DNA of 64,000 nt from an uncultured Aquimarina sp. (GCF_947500065.1 NZ_CANMQT010000002.1:868001-932000), one strand, 5' to 3'. Shown: positions 35,485 to 44,084, counted from the stretch's first letter. The notes: generated by a model not told the origin, from the letters alone. Translations and numbers: made by a program.

Positions 35485-36096
35485 ATGATTACAAAAAGTG
35501 AATTAATCAATGATGTATATATAGCATTTATAAATGTAAAACTTGAAGATGGTATTGGATTATGGGAAGCGCAAGGACATGACGATAGATTAAGTCTTGC
35601 AGCATGTAAAAAACTAGGAGCTAAAGATGAAACAAACGACTGGAAAAAAATTCCTTTGATTCATTTATATCAATGTAGTAGTTCTTTGTCATTTCTTGAT
35701 GCTAAAGGTATGCTATTTCATTTTCCAATGTATTTATTGTTCGCTTTGGGAGTTTTTAAAAAAGAACAGGAAGAACTAGTATTGAAAGGACTTACAAAAG
35801 GTTGCTCAGAATCTGATATTGAAGGAACGTTAATATCTATTACAGATTATAAAAATGATATAAACGACATTCAATACAAGCATTTCTATACGGAACGTTT
35901 TTCGTTATTTAATAGTGAACAATTAAGATGTATAACGAAATATCTAGAATACAGAATGCTCGAATTAGAAGTATACTATAAAACGGATGCTGCTAAAAAG
36001 TTTGGTGTATTACCTACATCTATTAAGTATGACAAAGATTATATACAATTGCAGGAAGCTATATCTTGTTGGGTTAATAAATTTAAAATCAAATAA
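35485..36096 (+). CDS. DUF6714 family protein, 203 aa
   Basis: The ATG at 35485 lies six bases after the previous stop and is preferred over an overlapping GTG at 35479. The product has DGIGLWEAQGHDDRLSLAAC near residue 20 and SSSLSFLDAKGMLFHFPMYL near 70, both hallmarks of DUF6714 ('d.igl.EA...D', 'l.FlD..Gm.FylPayl'). The family is soluble, helical and common near immunity genes. A long helical C-terminus follows. Confidence 0.7.
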   Translation: MITKSELINDVYIAFINVKLEDGIGLWEAQGHDDRLSLAACKKLGAKDETNDWKKIPLIHLYQCSSSLSFLDAKGMLFHFPMYLLFALGVFKKEQEELVLKGLTKGCSESDIEGTLISITDYKNDINDIQYKHFYTERFSLFNSEQLRCITKYLEYRMLELEVYYKTDAAKKFGVLPTSIKYDKDYIQLQEAISCWVNKFKIK

Positions 36097-36098
36097 GT

Positions 36099-37133
36099 AT
36101 GATGAATTTTATAGCTAACAAAAAGAGTCTTGTTATTGTGTTCTTATTATTTTCAATATTAAATAGTAACGCACAGCAAGATGACATCGTGTACTTTGCG
36201 AATAATGCAATTGCAGTAAAAAAACAAAACGATTCTATTTATTTTTATAACAATTTAGGAGCAATAAGAAAGATAATTAGCCTTAAAAATAACAAATCAA
36301 CCCCTTTTGGATTGCCAAAAGAAGTTCAAGAGATTATCTACAATGGAGAAATTCCTGAAAGAATAGGAATTTCTGGAGAAACATTCCCTACGTATTTATA
36401 TACGCAACGGTATTCTGATGCAGGAATTGTACTTTGTTCTCTACGTATTTACTACAATGAATTAGGTTTAAAAACAGGATATGAAGAAATCTGTCCTGAC
36501 GATACTGGCGGTTCTGATTATCATTTTGGAGGTAAAAACCTATACAAATACAATAAATATGGGTTTCAAACAGAAACGGAGAACATTGTATATATATACA
36601 ATGATAACGGACAATTAGTTGAAAAAAATAATAGAAATAGTGCTTCCAAAAAAGTGTATCGCAGTACCAAATATGAGTATAAAAAGGGTAAACTATTAGC
36701 CTGTGTAATACATAAAATAAACTCAAACCCAGTTTATAATAAAACAGTGAACCTGAAATATATGTACAATACTAAAGGCTTGTTATCAGAAATTATAAAA
36801 AATAACAGACAAAAAATTGTAATCGAATATAACAATCATAATAAAGTAACTAAGGTAAATGAAGTGAAAACTTGGAAAGACAAAAAAAAAGAACACACCT
36901 ATCTAACCTACTATTATAACGCAAACAAAAAAATTGAAAGAATTCAAATTGACCATCAATATAGTTACCCTGATCAAGATCTGCGTTTTATGTATGATGA
37001 CGATGAGAATTTAGTTCAAAAAACTTTGAATGGGAAAATAATTGAGAGCTTCGGTTATGATAAAAAAGGAACCTTAATTTACACAGGAAGTAATGAAAGA
37101 TGGGGAAAGGATAAAGTTTATGTAAAATACTAA
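36099..37133 (+). CDS. Secreted YD-repeat-like protein, 344 aa
   Basis: A signal peptide (SLVIVFLLFSILNSNAQ) is followed from about residue 120 by short repeats of the type YNDNGQLVEKN, KYEYKKGKLL and YYYNANKKIERI, resembling YD repeats of Rhs/teneurin shells and of MORN/toxin-antitoxin-like Bacteroidota proteins. It lacks the long core, the cleavage motif and the C-terminal toxin of a true Rhs protein. Either of two adjacent ATGs may start it. Role unknown; secreted into the periplasm at least. Confidence 0.62.
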   Translation: MMNFIANKKSLVIVFLLFSILNSNAQQDDIVYFANNAIAVKKQNDSIYFYNNLGAIRKIISLKNNKSTPFGLPKEVQEIIYNGEIPERIGISGETFPTYLYTQRYSDAGIVLCSLRIYYNELGLKTGYEEICPDDTGGSDYHFGGKNLYKYNKYGFQTETENIVYIYNDNGQLVEKNNRNSASKKVYRSTKYEYKKGKLLACVIHKINSNPVYNKTVNLKYMYNTKGLLSEIIKNNRQKIVIEYNNHNKVTKVNEVKTWKDKKKEHTYLTYYYNANKKIERIQIDHQYSYPDQDLRFMYDDDENLVQKTLNGKIIESFGYDKKGTLIYTGSNERWGKDKVYVKY

Positions 37134-37172
37134 CCTAAGATAATCCGGGAGAATTTAACAAAATGCTATCAA

Positions 37173-37823
37173 ATGAGAATGAGAAAAAGAAAGAAAAAGA
37201 TAATATTAGGAAGTACACTGATTTTTATAACTCTAATTATTTTAGTTCTTACAGCAAATTATTCCATTGAAAAAAATGCTAAAAACAAAACATTCTCAAA
37301 CGTATCCAATATTAAAAAGAATAAGGTAGGACTTGTACTTGGAACTTCCAAAATTCTTAAAAATGGCCGAATAAATTTGTACTTTACCTATAGAATAAAC
37401 GCTACAGTCGAACTATATAAAAAAGGCAAAATTGATTTTGTTTTAGTAAGTGGAGATAATGGTACTAAAAATTATGATGAACCCACCGATTTTAAAAATG
37501 AATTAATAAAAAAAGGAATCCCTGCTAATAAAATCTTTCTAGATTATGCTGGATTTAGAACATTAGACTCTGTGGTAAGAGCAAAAGAGATTTTTGGCCA
37601 AATAAGTCTAACTATTATTTCACAAAAATTTCATAATGAACGAGCAATATATCTTGCAGAAAAAAATGGAATTTCAGCAATAGGATTTAATGCAAGAGAT
37701 TTGAGTGGGAAATATGGATTAAAAACTAGAATTAGAGAATATTTTGCCAGAACAAAGGCTTTCTTAGATATCACATTTAAAGTAAAGCCTAAGTTTTTAG
37801 GAGAGAAAATTCAAATAAAATAA
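37173..37823 (+). CDS. DUF218/SanA-like membrane protein, 216 aa
   Basis: After a very basic start and one transmembrane helix (LGSTLIFITLIILVLTANY), the periplasmic domain matches the DUF218/SanA family: GLVLGTSKILKNGRINLYF ('vvLGt......g..n..l..R'), FVLVSGDNG, TLDSVVRAKEIFG, SQKFHNERAIYLAE. SanA-type proteins affect envelope permeability to large antibiotics such as vancomycin and may act on lipid carriers. It is an unusual member of the array and could be a normal envelope gene trapped in it. Confidence 0.85.
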   Translation: MRMRKRKKKIILGSTLIFITLIILVLTANYSIEKNAKNKTFSNVSNIKKNKVGLVLGTSKILKNGRINLYFTYRINATVELYKKGKIDFVLVSGDNGTKNYDEPTDFKNELIKKGIPANKIFLDYAGFRTLDSVVRAKEIFGQISLTIISQKFHNERAIYLAEKNGISAIGFNARDLSGKYGLKTRIREYFARTKAFLDITFKVKPKFLGEKIQIK

Positions 37824-37827
37824 GAAG

Positions 37828-38052
37828 ATGAAAAATAAACGCAACCTCATAATATTGCTTATTGGATTAATCACTTTTTTCTTTATTTGGATGTACATTC
37901 AAAGAGTAAACTTTGATTACAATACAGAAAGCAAATTTTTTTCTCCTGAAAACGGAGTTGTTTATCAAGAACAGGCCAAAGATGTATATGGTATTCTTGC
38001 TCTTATCGGATTGATTTTAACAGGAGTACTTATTTATAAAAGAAAAACATAG
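37828..38052 (+). CDS. Small membrane protein, 74 aa
   Basis: Two transmembrane helices (about 7-24 and 54-70) flank a periplasmic loop of about 28 residues. No recognised domain. It begins 4 nt after the SanA-like gene and is probably co-transcribed with it, so it may be an accessory subunit or an independent small immunity protein. Confidence 0.55.
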   Translation: MKNKRNLIILLIGLITFFFIWMYIQRVNFDYNTESKFFSPENGVVYQEQAKDVYGILALIGLILTGVLIYKRKT

Positions 38053-38083
38053 ATAGGTAAAATTACTTAGATAATCATAGCAC

Positions 38084-38395
38084 ATGAACATAACTGAAGC
38101 TAAAAAATTGGTACATAAAGAATATACTTCTGATACAGGATTGGACCTGCTTTTTAGAATGAGTGCAGATGTAGAAGAAGAACGAATAACAGCTTTTTTA
38201 GATGCATTAAAATGTATTGAACAATATTATGCAGATAAAAAAACTATCGAAAAAAAGTTAGTATACCAGCTCTTTAGTATAAACCAAACTTTACGAGCCA
38301 GTATGGGACATTGGAAAGTAAGTAGACCCAAAGGACTGGATCAAGATACTTGTTTGAAAATTTTTGACGGTATACGCAGCATTTTTTCAAAATAA
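38084..38395 (+). CDS. Hypothetical helical protein, 103 aa
   Basis: An all-helical soluble protein (starts MNITEAKKLVHKEYTS) with EERITAFLDALKCIEQYY and SINQTLRASMGHWKVSRP segments. No signal, no recognised domain. It forms a pair with the 233-residue protein that starts 10 nt after its stop. Confidence 0.58.
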   Translation: MNITEAKKLVHKEYTSDTGLDLLFRMSADVEEERITAFLDALKCIEQYYADKKTIEKKLVYQLFSINQTLRASMGHWKVSRPKGLDQDTCLKIFDGIRSIFSK

Positions 38396-38405
38396 ATAAC
38401 ATAAA

Positions 38406-39107
38406 ATGAATCATAATCTAATATCCATTTTCGAAAGAATAGCAGAAGCAACAGCTGATGAAGAAGATTGTAGTTTCTCAGTCAAAGAACTATGGAAATG
38501 GGTAGTTTTTGATTCCGAAAATATAGAATTAAATGATTCTCTGACGATACATGAACCTTCAGGGATCGCCATTAAAGGAAGAGAATCAGCGCTAGATAAA
38601 ACGATTTGTATACAAGGAGAATATTTTCTTTTTGATTTTATCGGTCATGCACCTTCATATAGGCTGATCACTGCAGAAAGCCCTCAGGATATAGTCAATC
38701 TGGTGCTGTCTGATTCAGGTATTTTTAATTCATTTACAACCCTACAAATGCCCATTATCAAAGGTGAGATTTGTAGCCTGAAAGAAGTAATAGAATTGAT
38801 TCATCAAAATGAATTAGAAGAAGAGATATACTTTCAGGAATTGATAAACGATTTTCAACAAATAATACCTACAGAAATAACCAATAACACATTTTATAGT
38901 GCTTCACAAGAAGCTGGAAATTGCATTGTTAAATACAAAAACAAAGGGATATCTCAACAAAAAGCCTACGATATCGTATTTGCAATTAAGCTAGTATATC
39001 GTGCTATAGGAATTGATCAGGTAGATGATTTTATAGATGAAGTTTTAGATTATATATGTGGTTATATAGGAAACAAAGAACTGTGGATTTGGGATAAAAA
39101 GTTGTAA
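38406..39107 (+). CDS. Hypothetical cytosolic protein, 233 aa
   Basis: The N-terminal half is alpha/beta with CSFSVKELWKWVVFDSENIE and YFLFDFIGHAPSYRLI; the C-terminal half is helical (SQQKAYDIVFAIKLVYRAIG). No signal peptide or known domain. Follows closely on the previous helical protein; the two probably act together. Function unknown. Confidence 0.58.
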   Translation: MNHNLISIFERIAEATADEEDCSFSVKELWKWVVFDSENIELNDSLTIHEPSGIAIKGRESALDKTICIQGEYFLFDFIGHAPSYRLITAESPQDIVNLVLSDSGIFNSFTTLQMPIIKGEICSLKEVIELIHQNELEEEIYFQELINDFQQIIPTEITNNTFYSASQEAGNCIVKYKNKGISQQKAYDIVFAIKLVYRAIGIDQVDDFIDEVLDYICGYIGNKELWIWDKKL

Positions 39108-39122
39108 TTAGATTTAAAAAAA

Positions 39123-39659
39123 ATGAATAAAATAATTTTAATACTTATAGTTTTAATTTCTTCTTGCACTACCAGTGTAAAAACAGAGGAGACTAAAAAT
39201 GAGCAAAATACTCAGGCAAAATTTAAATTAGCAAAATCAGACTATACAATACTTACATATACACCCCAATGGCATTGGACATTTAATAATGTGAAACCGT
39301 CTCAATTACAAGAATCTGAGTTAATTGAAATAGAAGAGATTTTAAAATCTGCTATCCAAAAACATAATCAAACGCAGAAAAACCAACTCATCGAACACAA
39401 TAAAAATAATCCAGATGATACAATTACTCAGACCTATTATGAAGTGCAATTACAAGGATATATGAGGCAATATGTACCTGTCATAAATAATAAAAATCAA
39501 AAAGAAGTTTTTATTAATTTCTTTTGTGATGCTACAGATGAAAAAAATTGGCAAACAGAATTAGTACAAATAGAAGACGGCGGAAATTGTTACTACAATG
39601 TAAAGATTAACCTGGTAACAAAAGAATATTATGAATTTGAAGTAAATTATAGTATATAA
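39123..39659 (+). CDS. Hypothetical lipoprotein, 178 aa
   Basis: A short signal peptide with lipobox LISSC (Cys near 15), then a charged linker and a mixed alpha/beta domain with TYTPQWHWTFNNVKPSQLQ and a YMRQYVPVINNKNQKEVFIN segment; one later Cys near FFCDATDE and one in GGNCYYNV. The 'W.w.f......l...e...ie' and 'NqKeVwVN.fC' type pattern looks like a conserved periplasmic family. Envelope-anchored; function unknown. Confidence 0.62.
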   Translation: MNKIILILIVLISSCTTSVKTEETKNEQNTQAKFKLAKSDYTILTYTPQWHWTFNNVKPSQLQESELIEIEEILKSAIQKHNQTQKNQLIEHNKNNPDDTITQTYYEVQLQGYMRQYVPVINNKNQKEVFINFFCDATDEKNWQTELVQIEDGGNCYYNVKINLVTKEYYEFEVNYSI

Positions 39660-39676
39660 AACTGAAACGAAAATAA

Positions 39677-40129
39677 ATGATAACAGTTGGATCCGTAACA
39701 AGAGAAGAAGCAACAGCTATTTTTCCGTTTTTACAAGAAAAATATAGAGGAAGAAGAAAAGAAATTAAAGAGTATACACATACGTATCCAGAGTTTGTTT
39801 TTTGGATATATCCAGATGGTAAATTATTTGATGCTAAAGAAGCTCATAAAAAAAATACACCTAAAGGTTTTGACTATATTTTGCAAGATGAACCTAATTA
39901 TGGTGGTTTTTTAAGAGGCAGATTAGCCCGACAATTCGAAGAACAAATTATTGTTATCTACTGTGATCCTGAAGTATTGCATATGAATACAGAAAAAATA
40001 AATCAGTTTCTAACCGGAATAAAAGAAATCCCATTACCTATAGCAGATACAACATTGGTTATTTCTGATAATGGAGATATATATGGTACCATAACCGATA
40101 TAGAAGAACGATTAGAAGTTATTGATTGA
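39677..40129 (+). CDS. Hypothetical immunity-type protein, 150 aa
   Basis: Soluble, starts MITVGSVTREEATAIFPFLQEK. A basic patch (YRGRRKEIKEYTHTYPEF) is followed by FVFWIYPDGKLFDAKEAHKKN and a YGGFLRGRLAR segment. The conserved-looking 'GkL.dA..aHr.n.P.Gy..il.dep.ygGFLRGRv' pattern suggests a family in toxin-immunity neighbourhoods; not named. No signal peptide. Confidence 0.62.
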   Translation: MITVGSVTREEATAIFPFLQEKYRGRRKEIKEYTHTYPEFVFWIYPDGKLFDAKEAHKKNTPKGFDYILQDEPNYGGFLRGRLARQFEEQIIVIYCDPEVLHMNTEKINQFLTGIKEIPLPIADTTLVISDNGDIYGTITDIEERLEVID

Positions 40130-40165
40130 AAATTTGATATTATTTTACAAAAACAACATTGTCAT

Positions 40166-40471
40166 ATGGCTTTAGATTTTCACAGATTTGATAACAACGA
40201 ACATTTATTTGGTTTGGATGATAAGCAATATGCTCATCTAGAAAACCTGTTTGTAGAGTTTAAGCAAAAGACAGGCATATATATTGATCCATATAGAGAT
40301 TCAAGGTTATCCGTGGATCATCAAAAAACAATGCTGAAAATAATAGATGCTTGGATTGATGTAGCGGATCTTAACAAAGACAAACCAAAGACAGTAACTG
40401 TTATCTGGTTTAGAACATGGATGGATTATTTTTCTAATAAAGGTATTGATATAAAGATATTAGGAGACTGA
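40166..40471 (+). CDS. Hypothetical immunity-type protein, 101 aa
   Basis: A soluble helical protein beginning MALDFHRFDNNEHLFGLDDKQ and continuing with a KTGIYIDPYRDSRLSVDHQK loop. The 'f.l....y..l..if..f....G..iDpYgdt.l...h.......' layout looks like a conserved small family of unknown function. 36 nt after the previous gene. Confidence 0.6.
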   Translation: MALDFHRFDNNEHLFGLDDKQYAHLENLFVEFKQKTGIYIDPYRDSRLSVDHQKTMLKIIDAWIDVADLNKDKPKTVTVIWFRTWMDYFSNKGIDIKILGD

Positions 40472-40532
40472 ATACATTTTTAAAAATAAACAGAAAAAGT
40501 TTCAACAAATTGATTTTTATAAACCATAAATA

Positions 40533-41159
40533 GTGAAAGAAAAAGAAGCACTTCAAAAAATAAAAACACTAAGAGAAAAATTGTCCATTCCTTTGGACGT
40601 TGCAATGCAATTGATGAAGGAAAATAATGGTGATATATTAATGTGCGAACAAGAATTTCATAGAAACAATATTAATACTATTTGTAGACTTGCTGAATGC
40701 AATGAAATAGTTGCAGAAAAATATTATCAAATTTGCAATTTTGATATAGAAAAATCTATTAAAAAGATTCACCAACAACTATTTTTTCTTACTACAACAC
40801 CAAAAGAAGCTGTTGATAAAATAGGGTTCATACTATGGGCAGAAAATGAAAATCTTGATACATATGTAACTTCAAGAGACAGAAGCCTGTTTATTCAGAC
40901 TAAAGATTTTGACTATGTTATGGATGTTTTTAAATCCGTTTTCCCAATTAAAGATCAAAAAGGGAATATAATTGACAATCATTTTAGTACGACAAGCAGT
41001 AACTTTTTTGACAACAAAACAAGTCGAATTATTGTAAACCGAATAGCAAAAATCAATACCAAAAACGCTAATGTAGAATCTTTTTTGAGAGATCTAATCA
41101 AATGGTTTAATATTCAATTAAGATACGCAGATACTATAGTTGTTTATGGGAATTTATAA
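40533..41159 (+). CDS. Protein with EF-Ts-type UBA-like N-terminal repeats, 208 aa
   Basis: Translation probably starts at GTG 40533 (no nearby ATG). The first 70 residues contain IKTLREKLSIPLDVAMQLMK followed by ENNGDILMCEQEF, the pattern of the EF-Ts N-terminal UBA-like domain ('vk.LRe.TgagmmdcKkAL.e.ngDie.A'), and a second, weaker copy (ICNFDIEKSIKKI). The rest is an unrecognised alpha/beta region. EF-Ts binds EF-Tu, and both stimulate some contact-dependent tRNase toxins, so a translation-factor-related immunity role is plausible but unproven. Confidence 0.6.
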   Translation: MKEKEALQKIKTLREKLSIPLDVAMQLMKENNGDILMCEQEFHRNNINTICRLAECNEIVAEKYYQICNFDIEKSIKKIHQQLFFLTTTPKEAVDKIGFILWAENENLDTYVTSRDRSLFIQTKDFDYVMDVFKSVFPIKDQKGNIIDNHFSTTSSNFFDNKTSRIIVNRIAKINTKNANVESFLRDLIKWFNIQLRYADTIVVYGNL

Positions 41160-41194
41160 AGATTGTATACAATAATAAAAATAGAATTTTAAAA

Positions 41195-41647
41195 ATGAAC
41201 AAGCCTCTAGTTGCAATATGGGATACTGTAGGGTTCGGGATTATTATAGGATTTCCAACAGGAGTTTTGATAACGAATCAAACAGGAGGAATTGCCTGTT
41301 TACACCCTAAAATGGAAGGTGTTTATGTACCATTTGCAAATGATTATAAAGAAGCATCCAAAGAATTTTTAAGCCCAGAAATTGCGCTAACAGATTATTT
41401 TAAAGGCGTCAAATATAAAGGAAGTGGTGCTATAAAAGGTATTGATCTAGAAGACGTAGCCATCATAAACGAAATACTCACACAGTTTAGTTTACATAAA
41501 ATGATAACTATAGATCTAGAAAAACTACACGAATCTCACGAAGCCTGGGTTCATATAAAAATTAGTTATGATAGTGATCTAGATATACTAAAAGGATTTT
41601 CTGAACATGTTTTAAAAGGAGTATTAACTTGGTCTAATAGTGATTAA
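41195..41647 (+). CDS. DUF6210 family protein, 150 aa
   Basis: The opening carries WDTVGFGIIIGFPTGVL and TNQTGGIACLHPKMEGVYVP, which I take as the DUF6210 signature ('wd..G.gliip.PtGVlY.nQTgG.aC.hp..eGv.iPl.nd'). The C-terminal half is alpha/beta with SHEAWVHIKISYD. Soluble, small; the family is common in immunity gene sets. Family number from memory. Confidence 0.65.
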   Translation: MNKPLVAIWDTVGFGIIIGFPTGVLITNQTGGIACLHPKMEGVYVPFANDYKEASKEFLSPEIALTDYFKGVKYKGSGAIKGIDLEDVAIINEILTQFSLHKMITIDLEKLHESHEAWVHIKISYDSDLDILKGFSEHVLKGVLTWSNSD

Positions 41648-41754
41648 TACCTGTTGTTGTTTGAATTTATTGGAAAAGAAAATAGAGTTTTTTTTGTTTC
41701 AATGAAGAAGGAAAATCAAGCATAGCTGGGCTACGGTTTATTTTTATCCTAAAA

Positions 41755-42111
41755 TTGAGGCATAAAAAAGAACATTTTATTACGGTAAATTCAAATGATA
41801 AATGGTATAAAATGGGGTTTGAATATAAAATAATAGCAAAGTTTACTGAGAAAGAGATTTCAGAGATTAAAAATGTATTAGAAACAAGTAAAGATTTTGA
41901 TAAAAAATACGAGTTTAATACTAAAGTCTTCTGGGATTTTAGGCAACTTGATAACAAAGGTAAGATGCCAAATATTAGTGTATGTTTTGAAAAAGATGGA
42001 ATTTACGTTTGTAGGTATGATGGAGGTTATTTGTGGAAAAATCTAATTCCTTTAAAAAATTATATAGAAAGCAAAAAAAATAAATACACAATACTTGACT
42101 ACCAAGAATAG
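41755..42111 (+). CDS. Hypothetical immunity-type protein, possibly truncated by an N-terminal frameshift
   Basis: The open frame offers TTG 41755 or ATG 41812. The frame is also open upstream to a TAG at 41683 and reads FFCFNEEGKSSIAGLRF, which looks coding. Removing one T from the T8 run at 41688-41695 would join it to MNLLEKKIEF beginning at TTG 41661. So the original protein may have been about 150 residues. The C-terminus ends with ISVCFEKDGIYVCRYDGG, an aromatic strand-turn. Family unknown. Confidence 0.5.
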   Translation: MRHKKEHFITVNSNDKWYKMGFEYKIIAKFTEKEISEIKNVLETSKDFDKKYEFNTKVFWDFRQLDNKGKMPNISVCFEKDGIYVCRYDGGYLWKNLIPLKNYIESKKNKYTILDYQE

Positions 42112-42116
42112 CAAAT

Positions 42117-42506
42117 ATGATGAAGCCATTAAAAATAGATAATATAAGTCTCTCTGATTTTGGAATTAAAGAAATGTCACTTGGAGAAAATTATGATGAA
42201 ATAAATATTGTTTCAGATGGTTCCATTAGAATTAGTGATTTAGAAAAATACAATGAAACACGAATAACAATAAAAAAATGGAAAAAATTAAGTGTAAGTA
42301 AATACATAACAAAAAACCCATCTACCGATGGGTATTATTTGAAAATAGATTGGATAAATAGCATTGAAACATTTGACTGCATTCAAGAAATTCTTCTTAA
42401 AGAAGAAACAACATTAGTATTAAATGGGTTTAGTAAAGAAAGTGATGGTTGGCTGACTTATGAATTTTTCGAGTTTGAGTATGAAATAACAATAGTATCA
42501 AAGTGA
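42117..42506 (+). CDS. Hypothetical immunity-type protein, 129 aa
   Basis: A soluble mostly beta protein (two adjacent ATG start codons) with ISDLEKYNETRITIKKWKKL and an LVLNGFSKESDGWLTYEF hairpin. No known domain. Its TGA overlaps the GTG start of the DUF6678 gene (GTGA), so the two are coupled. Confidence 0.6.
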   Translation: MMKPLKIDNISLSDFGIKEMSLGENYDEINIVSDGSIRISDLEKYNETRITIKKWKKLSVSKYITKNPSTDGYYLKIDWINSIETFDCIQEILLKEETTLVLNGFSKESDGWLTYEFFEFEYEITIVSK

Positions 42507-43009
42507 AAAGTCAAAGCAAATACAACATATACACCTCTAGTGATCTAAAAGAGATGACTTTGTTTGAGCAATACAAATACCTTACAGAAAACGATGTCGA
42601 TATAGTAAAACTCAAGCAACAAATAAGAGACATTGTAATGCGTAAAAAACTATCATCCGTAATGAATGATACAAAATGGCTTGAATTGCAGCAAGGAATA
42701 GAAGATTTACCCTTTCCTCCAGCCTATAACGAAAAATTGGTACAATGGGATAAGGCTACATTTAGTTTTAAAGATATAGAAAAAGAGCCCGCTTATTTTG
42801 GTGATTGGTCTATTTACTGGGAAGAAGGACTTCCTATATTCTTTACTATCGAATGGCTTGAGATACGACCTAAGCATCGAAAAGACCAAGGGCGTTTAGT
42901 TCCACCAAAAATAATAGATGAGACAAAAGAAGTAATTAGTTTACTTAAGAAACTAAACATACCTTTTGAAGAAGAAAATGGAACTATCACTATATATGGT
43001 TATAAATAG
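42503..43009 (+). CDS. DUF6678 family protein, 168 aa
   Basis: Starts at GTG 42503 overlapping the previous stop. The DUF6678 hallmarks are complete: VMNDTKWLELQQGIEDLPFP, then FGDWSIYWEEGLPIFFTIEW and a final TITIYGYK. It is fuller than the copy at 18659 and shares N.TKW, the W.E...IEWLEI core and the GYK end. Cytosolic, immunity-associated family. Confidence 0.75.
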   Translation: MKSQSKYNIYTSSDLKEMTLFEQYKYLTENDVDIVKLKQQIRDIVMRKKLSSVMNDTKWLELQQGIEDLPFPPAYNEKLVQWDKATFSFKDIEKEPAYFGDWSIYWEEGLPIFFTIEWLEIRPKHRKDQGRLVPPKIIDETKEVISLLKKLNIPFEEENGTITIYGYK

Positions 43010-43018
43010 AATGTGCAC

Positions 43019-43522
43019 ATGAAGTTAAAAACACCTATTGAAATAGACCTATTAGAGTTTTTTAAAACAGGAAAGTTTGATTACCTAAAACTAGGACAAA
43101 CCAAAGAATGGATTATAAATAATTTCCCAGACCCGGATTGTTATAGTCCTGATTTTTTAACTGAAGAAGTCAATATTTGGACGTATGGTGGAATTGAACT
43201 TTTTTTTGAAAATGAAAAACTCTATTTAATCTATTCTGATTATTGGTATGAAGGAAAGTTAGAAAGCAGTAATCAAATAAAGCTTAACAAATGGATTTTT
43301 GAAGATATAGACAAGCTAAATCTAGCATTTGTATTAAAAGTATTAAACACCCATAACATTGATTACAAGAAAAAAACAGATAAACTAGGTGTTCTTTTAA
43401 GATTGAATAGTGGAATCGAATTAACTTTTGAAAATATAAATGATATTGAGGATATAGATACAAACGACTTTCATCTAAGTTCATTTGGATTAGTAGCCGA
43501 AAACCCAAACCGATGGAAATAA
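43019..43522 (+). CDS. Hypothetical immunity-type protein, 167 aa (paralogue of the gene at 25344)
   Basis: The ATG at 43019 is preferred over an in-frame GTG two codons upstream. Shares KLGQTKEWIINNFPDPD with the 25344 product and the following GGIELFFENEKL strand pair, DQIK-type helix and C-terminal FG strand. The copies are diverged and 17 kb apart. Its neighbour upstream is a DUF6678 gene, as are other members' contexts. Soluble; function unknown. Confidence 0.65.
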   Translation: MKLKTPIEIDLLEFFKTGKFDYLKLGQTKEWIINNFPDPDCYSPDFLTEEVNIWTYGGIELFFENEKLYLIYSDYWYEGKLESSNQIKLNKWIFEDIDKLNLAFVLKVLNTHNIDYKKKTDKLGVLLRLNSGIELTFENINDIEDIDTNDFHLSSFGLVAENPNRWK

Positions 43523-43542
43523 TATCATGTAAACAATAACCT

Positions 43543-44070
43543 ATGAATTTTGACTCTTTAAAAAAACAAATAAAAACAGTAACCAAAGCTGCTTTTTTAG
43601 AAAATGTATCTAACTACGGTAAAGACATCTGTGCATTCGCTTTGGTTAGTGATGATGGTGCTATGACAGTAGTTCCTTTCACCAATACCGCTACCCATTT
43701 ACAAAAAACACAAAAAGAAGATCCTGTATATAAAGAAGTATATGAATTTGAACCTGCCGAATGGTATACATCAGATGGAGCAAATGAGGAAATAAATGCT
43801 ATCTGCAAGATTCTAAATCAAGAAGTTTTAAGTGACAATATAGATTTTGAGAGTTTTAAAAACCAATTATTTGAGACCTGTGTAGAAGTTCTAGAAGAGT
43901 TACAACAAGATAATTTTTTCAAGGACAGCTTACAGAAAGACATTTTAGTGTTGTTTAGTATCTCTGATACAGATGAACCAGAAGAAAAACTAACAAAATG
44001 GGCAAAACGAACCAATACCAAAACTCGTGGAGAGGCGTATGAAGCGTATCAAAATAAAGTATGGGAATAA
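43543..44070 (+). CDS. DUF4303 family protein, 175 aa
   Basis: The N-terminal half has the DUF4303 signature: DICAFALVSDDGAMTVVPFT followed by a HLQ helix and EVYEFEPAEWYTSDGANEE. The C-terminal half is helical and acidic (DILVLFSISDTDEPEEKLTK). DUF4303 is listed among immunity families of polymorphic toxin systems. Cytosolic, no signal. It sits in a run of five closely spaced immunity-type genes at the end of the array. Confidence 0.78.
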   Translation: MNFDSLKKQIKTVTKAAFLENVSNYGKDICAFALVSDDGAMTVVPFTNTATHLQKTQKEDPVYKEVYEFEPAEWYTSDGANEEINAICKILNQEVLSDNIDFESFKNQLFETCVEVLEELQQDNFFKDSLQKDILVLFSISDTDEPEEKLTKWAKRTNTKTRGEAYEAYQNKVWE

Positions 44071-44084
44071 AAAGCAGATAAGGA

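Noticed and set aside
36099..37133. An Rhs toxin with polymorphic C-terminus
   Set aside because: Too short, lacks the Rhs core and any C-terminal toxin domain; only short YD-like repeats.
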